Shown: piece after piece, positions 58,793 through 64,000 of the stretch | How the letters are laid out: each line of letters starts with the position of its first letter | Numbering within the stretch: position 1 is the first letter of the stretch | NCBI GenBank assembly: GCA_907165275.2 | Contig: OU015650.1 | Coordinates: forward strand, 5,114,001 to 5,178,000 | Direction: 5' to 3' | DNA: 64,000 nt | Source: Zygaena filipendulae | Taxonomy: Eukaryota > Arthropoda > Insecta > Lepidoptera > Zygaenidae | The notes under the pieces: generated by a model | Database searches by the model: none | Told to the model about the DNA's origin: nothing | Seen by the model: only the letters and a program-made list of their open reading frames with translations | Program-made: the position numbers and the translations under genes

Positions 58793-60084
58793 CAGTTGCA
58801 ACATCGACTCATCTTCTAAGGGAACACCTTTACTAACGCTAATACGTAGCGCGCGTGTATTGTACCTACCTACGCAAATTGCATACACCCTACACGAAAG
58901 CTAGCCGAAAAAGGTGTACCAAACTGAAAAGGCCTATCCAAGTTTCCGTGACAATTAATAACTTTAGCTCCAAGTTTTTCACAAAAGTCAATTGGTTTTT
59001 ACTATCTTTGAAATGATATTAGGTAAGTACCTTATTATCATTTTAAAGATAATAAAAACCGACTTTTCATTTTTCAAAGTTCTGTATTATAACTAAATTT
59101 TTTTCATGGAAAAGCTTGGCATTGTCTCTTTTGAAAACATTTATTTTTACATACCTACTCGTCTGCGATAAATTGAAATACTCTAATTTGGTATTCCCTC
59201 TTTGACTAACATTGTGTTTAATAAAAATATTATAATCTTATTTTTATGTATTTTTTGTTTCCAATATTATCAAACGCCATTGTTAATCCGTATAATTTTA
59301 TTAGGATATTATATTAATCTATTTGTATCATTCTATAATAAACAAGTTAGACTGTAATACTCAAATGTTAGGTATAATATATCTAAAAGAACTGGGTATT
59401 CAGATTTGGAAGTTTCTAAATTGTATTTGTTGCATTGTTGTCGGAATTTCAACGGCACTTTGATTGTCACGCTAATACGTTGGTCGGATGTGTTAAAAAG
59501 GTTTATTATTGCTTATGTTTATCTCAGTTAATATCTTATTGTATTTTTTTTTATTTTATACCCGTGATTTTGATGACTTCAAAACTAGTGAAGGAACTCA
59601 AAAAATGGGAACAGTAGGTAGATATTCAAGGCTATACCTACCTATTAATAGTGATTGTCAAGTTTTGAGGTTTATATCATAAAGTGGAATAGAAATGTAC
59701 CTAATCCGCGAGAGAGCAAATATATAGTCATAAATATTTAGCCCGTGATTTTCATTGTCTTAGCACTTGGCCCTTGGCATAAAGATAAAACTCGTTGAAT
59801 AATAGACATCTTGGACCACAAGATTTCACCCTTATCACCATAAAGAAGGAATTACCAAAAACTCTGAATTCTGAAATTTCTGTTTATTTGAAAAAAAGGA
59901 TCCAGATACTGATTTTTATGACTCTATAACTTGAAATATCGTATGATGGTATGCTTCCATACGAACTTTCATCCCCCTTTTCATTCTCTTACAAGTTAGA
60001 TTAACTATCATATAAGGAATTCACAACGCAAAAGGTTCTAATTTCCAAAACGTTTCTAGCTTCAGCTTCTTTCTTTATTGTACA
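58793..60084. other. Upstream flank of the cuticular-protein gene
   Basis: No gene or clear repeat seen. Any stage-specific control elements for the gene would be expected in its proximal part; I did not recognise a specific site. Confidence 0.4.
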
Positions 60085-60400
60085 CTAGCTGTTCGCCGTG
60101 GTTTGCCCCGCGTTAATTTCGGAGATCCCGCGAGAATTCCGTATTACAATGTAGCCTATGTTACTCAGGGATAATGTAGCTTTCTAATGGTGAAAGAATC
60201 TTTGAAATAGGTCCAGTAGTTTTTGAGTTAAATCGTAACAAACAAACAAAAAATCAAATCTTTCCTCTTTATAATGTTACTATAGAAGTATATAGACTAG
60301 CCCTCCCCTGCGGGTTCGGGGTAAAAAAATCCTATTCCTATGTCACTCCTGACTGCCGTATCTTCCTATACAACGTGTTAATGAATTGACTGAAAAATAG
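60085..60400 (+). repeat. Short interspersed element plus decayed second head
   Basis: 60085-60292 is a GGTCCAGTA-tail copy (CACTAGCTGTTCGCCGTGG to TTTATAATGTTACTATAG). It is followed by a worn head ACTAGCCCTCCCCTGCGGG and CACTCCTGACTGCCGT. Confidence 0.82.
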
Positions 60401-60984
60401 AAAGTAGTTTGTTCAGAATAGACTTCCGAATCGATCGCACCATGTTATAGGTTACATTTTTTCATTTTTACTAGCCCATGTCTAAATTATTTATAATACA
60501 ATACTTAGTGCGTACGCCGCCCGTACCAAAAAAGTCGAATCGGTCATTGACACGTAGGCGCGGGCGTAGCGCTTGCAATTTCGTAGAGGGTTTGGTCACC
60601 TTCAAACTAATGTTGAATAACTCTCAGACTATTTATTAATTTCTTCGACATAATTTATATTTTAATCATATGATTATTGTTTATTTTTTTTAAATGGGGT
60701 GTATCAGGTTTTTGGTCAATTCATTAACATGTGCCTATATGTAATATTAGTATTAGAGTACAAGACGTATTATTAGTATTAGAGTAGTAATTAATAAAAT
60801 TATCATGATGTTTGTACGATGAAAACAGTCAATAAAACTCAAATAATAGCAGTTACATACGAGTATCTTCAACAAAATTTAAGATTAGAGGCAAAAATGG
60901 CGCTTAAACTGTACCTAAAACATCCCAAAAATCAAAACATGTACTGGGAAGACAGGACGGTAGGCAAGTAGGTATAAAATATTG

Positions 60985-61150
60985 CTTCCTGCAAAATTCC
61001 GTGATTCTAGGTCAACGGGAAGTGATCCATAGGTTTTGATTCCCACGCGAGTGTCAAAATATGTGACATAAACAGTAATAAACAGCCATTTTAAAAGACA
61101 GACAAAAGACAGCGAAGTGATCCTATAAGGGTTCCTAAAAAAATAAAAGA
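60985..61150 (+). repeat. 3' part of the CCGGaCAAGTGCGAGTCGG repeat
   Basis: GTGATTCTAGGTCAACGGGA, TAGGTTTTGATTCCCACGCG and AAGTGATCCTATAAGGGTTC correspond in order to the second half of the element at 24690-25173. The 5' half is absent. Confidence 0.7.
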
Positions 61151-61587
61151 AAACAATTTCTATTTATTTAAGCCATTGACTATTGATTGATATCGATGGT
61201 GACCGAATATCAGCGCTTACTATTAATGTTTAAGTTTAAAATAACTGTCACGTACAATATTCTCGCAAAAACAGATGTAAAAAATTAAGATTAATAAGCT
61301 CAAATCGTTCGAGGTTAAAAGCTCTTAAGTGTGAAATATTATTCACTACGTCATGCACCTACTTTCCATAGAGTCCAAAACAAATATTATCTCAAAATGA
61401 TTAATTATACTAATTTCTCTTATAAGTGAGATTTTGCTAACCAGAAATTGTAAATCTCAACCAAAGCCTATTAGATTAAAACAAATGGGACAAAAAAATT
61501 ACCTGACTACAATAATTTTTAATAAGAATGTATTTTATTAACTACACTCATCTTCTATTGTTTTACGACAGCACCTAGATTTGTTTT

Positions 61588-61718
61588 AATGATTACCTAC
61601 TTAAATTTAAGTAAAGATTTTAAAAATAAAAATGCCGCACTCAGAGACGTTCATTAAATTAAGGTTAATTGGCATTTAACTAAATTTAACTTAATTACAA
61701 CTCTGAGTACGGCAGTTT
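61588..61718. mobile_element. Diverged, shortened copy of the 237-bp palindromic MITE
   Basis: GCCGCACTCAGAGACGTTCA, GGTTAATTGGCATTTAACTA and CTCTGAGTACGGC match parts of 4267-4503, but half of the palindrome is missing or rearranged and no TAA pair is clear. Confidence 0.7.
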
Positions 61719-61721
61719 ATC

Positions 61722-61893
61722 TACACTAATATTATAAAGAGGTAGAGTTTGTATGTTTGCAATTTGGATGTAGGAGGTTCTTTGAAACTAGTACCTTTGA
61801 AAATAATACCTACTTTCAAGTTGCATCCTGATATGAAGACGTCCTACAAGAATTCCGAAATTAACAATGGCGAAATCGTGATGGGAGACCAGA
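61722..61893 (-). repeat. Short interspersed element, old copy
   Basis: The plus strand begins ACACTAATATTATAAAGAGG and ends in a worn head (ACAAGAATTCCGAAATTAAC, GGCGAAATCGTGATGGGAGA). Confidence 0.65.
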
Positions 61894-63789
61894 GAGCCTT
61901 TCATGTTTTTTGCAGTTATTGAACCTTTTCTTAGCTCTGTAGGTGCGGCGATAATATGTAACATTAATAACTTTCATTAGGTACATCTGTTCCCGGTGTG
62001 TGATTTATTGTGTAAGCTTAGAAAACCTCATGGGTTTTATCACATATGGAACTGGTTGTTACTTGCGTGAATTTCTGATTACCTTCGAAATTTTAATTTC
62101 GAGATAATATAATTAAGAAGTATCTTTACTCTAGAATACTTCAGCTTCCTATCAGTATATAGTAATTTTTAAAATCGTTCAATATAATTCCTAATATCTG
62201 CAGTGGCCGGTAGCATGGAGGGAGGGGGGGGTGAAGGGTGCGGTCCGCACCGAGCGGCACTTTGGCCCGAACGGCATTTCGCAGGTGGCATTTAGAAAAA
62301 AATTGAAAAGTCCTTTCCTTCAACGTGTCTTTCGTATTTTGTTTTTGATGTTACCATATTATATAAACAGGTTTTTATTTTTTTTTGTACATGTTGTTCA
62401 TAATATGTCAACAAATGTAATTTTCACTTTCAGTAATCAATTGCAAAAATAAGAGGGCAGCAAGTTTTAATATAACCTAATTTAATGATTTAAGCTATGT
62501 TTATATAAAGCGAGTCAGTCACCTGCAGTCAAACAACGTAAGCAGTTTTGCGGGGCATGGTTTAAATGAAATTGTAACTTTTTTTGAATAAATATAATTA
62601 ATACATACATACATACGCTGCGGCCGCTGTATATCTATACTCACCCAAAGTAAATTTTTCCTCAATACGAGTATAACAATTAGTTTTTAAGTGGAGTTTG
62701 GCGGTCGAGAGTCATTGTAACTACAAGATTTTTAAATCTAACAAAATCTTTGCAATTTATCAATATTTTTGATGAAATTAGCTAGCTCTTGAGATATTGT
62801 TCCAATTATTCCGACTGCTCACACCTCACTCAGTAATCACAAAGACAACCTTAAGAAACCTCAACCTTATGTGGATTTACGTGCATGGGTGTAGGACCTA
62901 TAGGTAAACATGTCCGCACATCGGTGACAGTACAGAGGAAAGGCCGTTGGACTTTTTGCTATGATAATGTTTCATTTAAGCATGGCAGATTGTGTTGGCA
63001 AATAAATTTATTTAATTTCTTTCTTTGTTTAAGTTACACAAGAATAAAATACAAATTAACATATTATTATTATATGTATTATATTACCTACTATACAGAA
63101 TATAGAGTATTCTGTTTACTTGCTCAACGAGAAAAAACAAGTACGTATTTACATATAAACGGCTACTTGTGTTTGTTATGACGAATTTAATTGGGTCCGG
63201 TTAATAAAATACAAATAATGACAATACATTTCCGATGTAGTGCCATCCAAATATTTCCAATAATGTTGGTTAACACGTGGTATTCTTGTGAATTTTGTGA
63301 CTATGTCGTCTGCGGATTGAACGTAAAAAGCTATCAATATGCGTATAACGGGCATGTTGTTTTTCTTTGCCTTGGCGCCGTTCAACTGGACATAAAAAAC
63401 AATAAACATACTTTGTTACTGTTTTATGAAACGCAACTGTTGGAATTATCTGCCTATGTTAATTTTGCATAATTATTACTCATAACTATACGTATGCGCC
63501 TGATGTGGTTGTCAGTGTTAGGCAATTATGCAAGTCACTGAGCTTACAAGTACCTACTCAATGGTATCTTATAGTTTTTTTTTTTCAAATAATCTTTATT
63601 ATGTAAAGCAGAAGGAACTCTTGAAAACAAAACAAATGAGCAAACACTACCTATCTTTGCAGTTCCCATTAGGGATTTCCAGGGGCAATCTTCTGACTCT
63701 ATCTTCAGAACCTCATTATATGTAATAGAAAGTATTATCATATGTAATATAAGGCAAAAAAAAATCACCTCTAATAGGCTAGTTTCCTG
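61894..63789. other. Non-coding stretch
   Basis: No gene recognised. 62195-62290 is GC-rich with a G8 run (GGAGGGAGGGGGGGGTGAAG) and looks like part of a repeat that is not otherwise present here. A short (CATA)n tract occurs near 62605. Confidence 0.4.
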
Positions 63790-64000
63790 GGTAAAAAAAT
63801 CGAAATTCTATTTAGTCCGTCAGTTAGATAATAAAAAAATAAAAGACGTATTTTTTGCTTTTTTAAAATAATGGAAATATGCATAGATAAAGCGCATTAA
63901 AGTTTAGGGTGGGTCACAGCTCGCTAAAACGTGCGAACAAACTGTAGCGAGGCGTGACGTCATGTGAAATTTCAACTTGATATATCTCCGTTATTTTTTG
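63790..64000 (+). mobile_element. TGACGTCA-bearing MITE, copy 3 (cut by window edge)
   Basis: From AAATTCTATTTAGTCCGTC through AAAGCGCATTAAAGTTTAGG and GCGTGACGTCATGTGAAATT to TATATCTCCGTTATTTTTTG, it matches the first 60% of 21921-22250. The central part has diverged (GGGTCACAGCTCGCTAAAAC). Confidence 0.8.

Noticed and set aside
62885..63181. 98-codon plus-strand open frame near the right edge
   Set aside because: Only its first part has mixed composition; the rest is AT-rich low-complexity translation, with no domain or exon boundaries recognised.

Overview
The window looks like a piece of a moth or butterfly genome (Lepidoptera). The evidence is AT-rich DNA without operons, one spliced insect cuticular-protein gene, and dozens of copies of repeat families I associate with Lepidoptera: CTAGCTGT...CCGCGGTTTCACCCGCGG short elements, the CCGGaCAAGTGCGAGTCGG repeat, tRNA-headed SINEs and foldback MITEs. 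The TACCTA/TAGGTA word is also very common. I cannot name the species.

Protein-coding content is low. The one host gene I can support is on the minus strand at 54091-58569. It has four coding exons that join in frame into a 198-residue secreted cuticular protein with a Rebers-Riddiford chitin-binding domain. A TATA box and a possible initiator lie upstream of it. Its 3.5-kb third intron is filled with short elements and a TA-flanked MITE. The left edge (1-1912, minus strand) holds the 5' part of a Ty1/copia retrotransposon: LTR, half-initiator-tRNA primer-binding site, and a 553-codon gag-protease-integrase frame with no stop that runs off the window.

The rest is transposon debris in otherwise unassigned non-coding DNA, with scattered more GC-rich single-copy-looking islands that could be regulatory. 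By region: 1.9-4.5 kb has the copia LTR, a GCGGAT array and two MITEs joined by one shared TAA. 11.99-12.93 kb is a 943-bp element with perfect 35-bp ends, an 8-bp duplication and a broken THAP-like start, so P-element-like or hAT-like. 14.1 kb holds a second 237-bp palindromic MITE. 21.9, 38.2 and 63.8 kb hold three copies of a MITE containing TGACGTCA. 34.9-37.0 kb is a pile-up of short elements and a LINE nested inside another repeat. 44.3-45.7 kb holds foldback pieces. 47.0-51.5 kb is the densest cluster of short elements.

No rRNA, functional tRNA, CRISPR array or bacterial-type feature was seen. Everything was read by eye without database searches, so family names for repeats are recognition-based and repeat ends are approximate unless a target duplication is stated.
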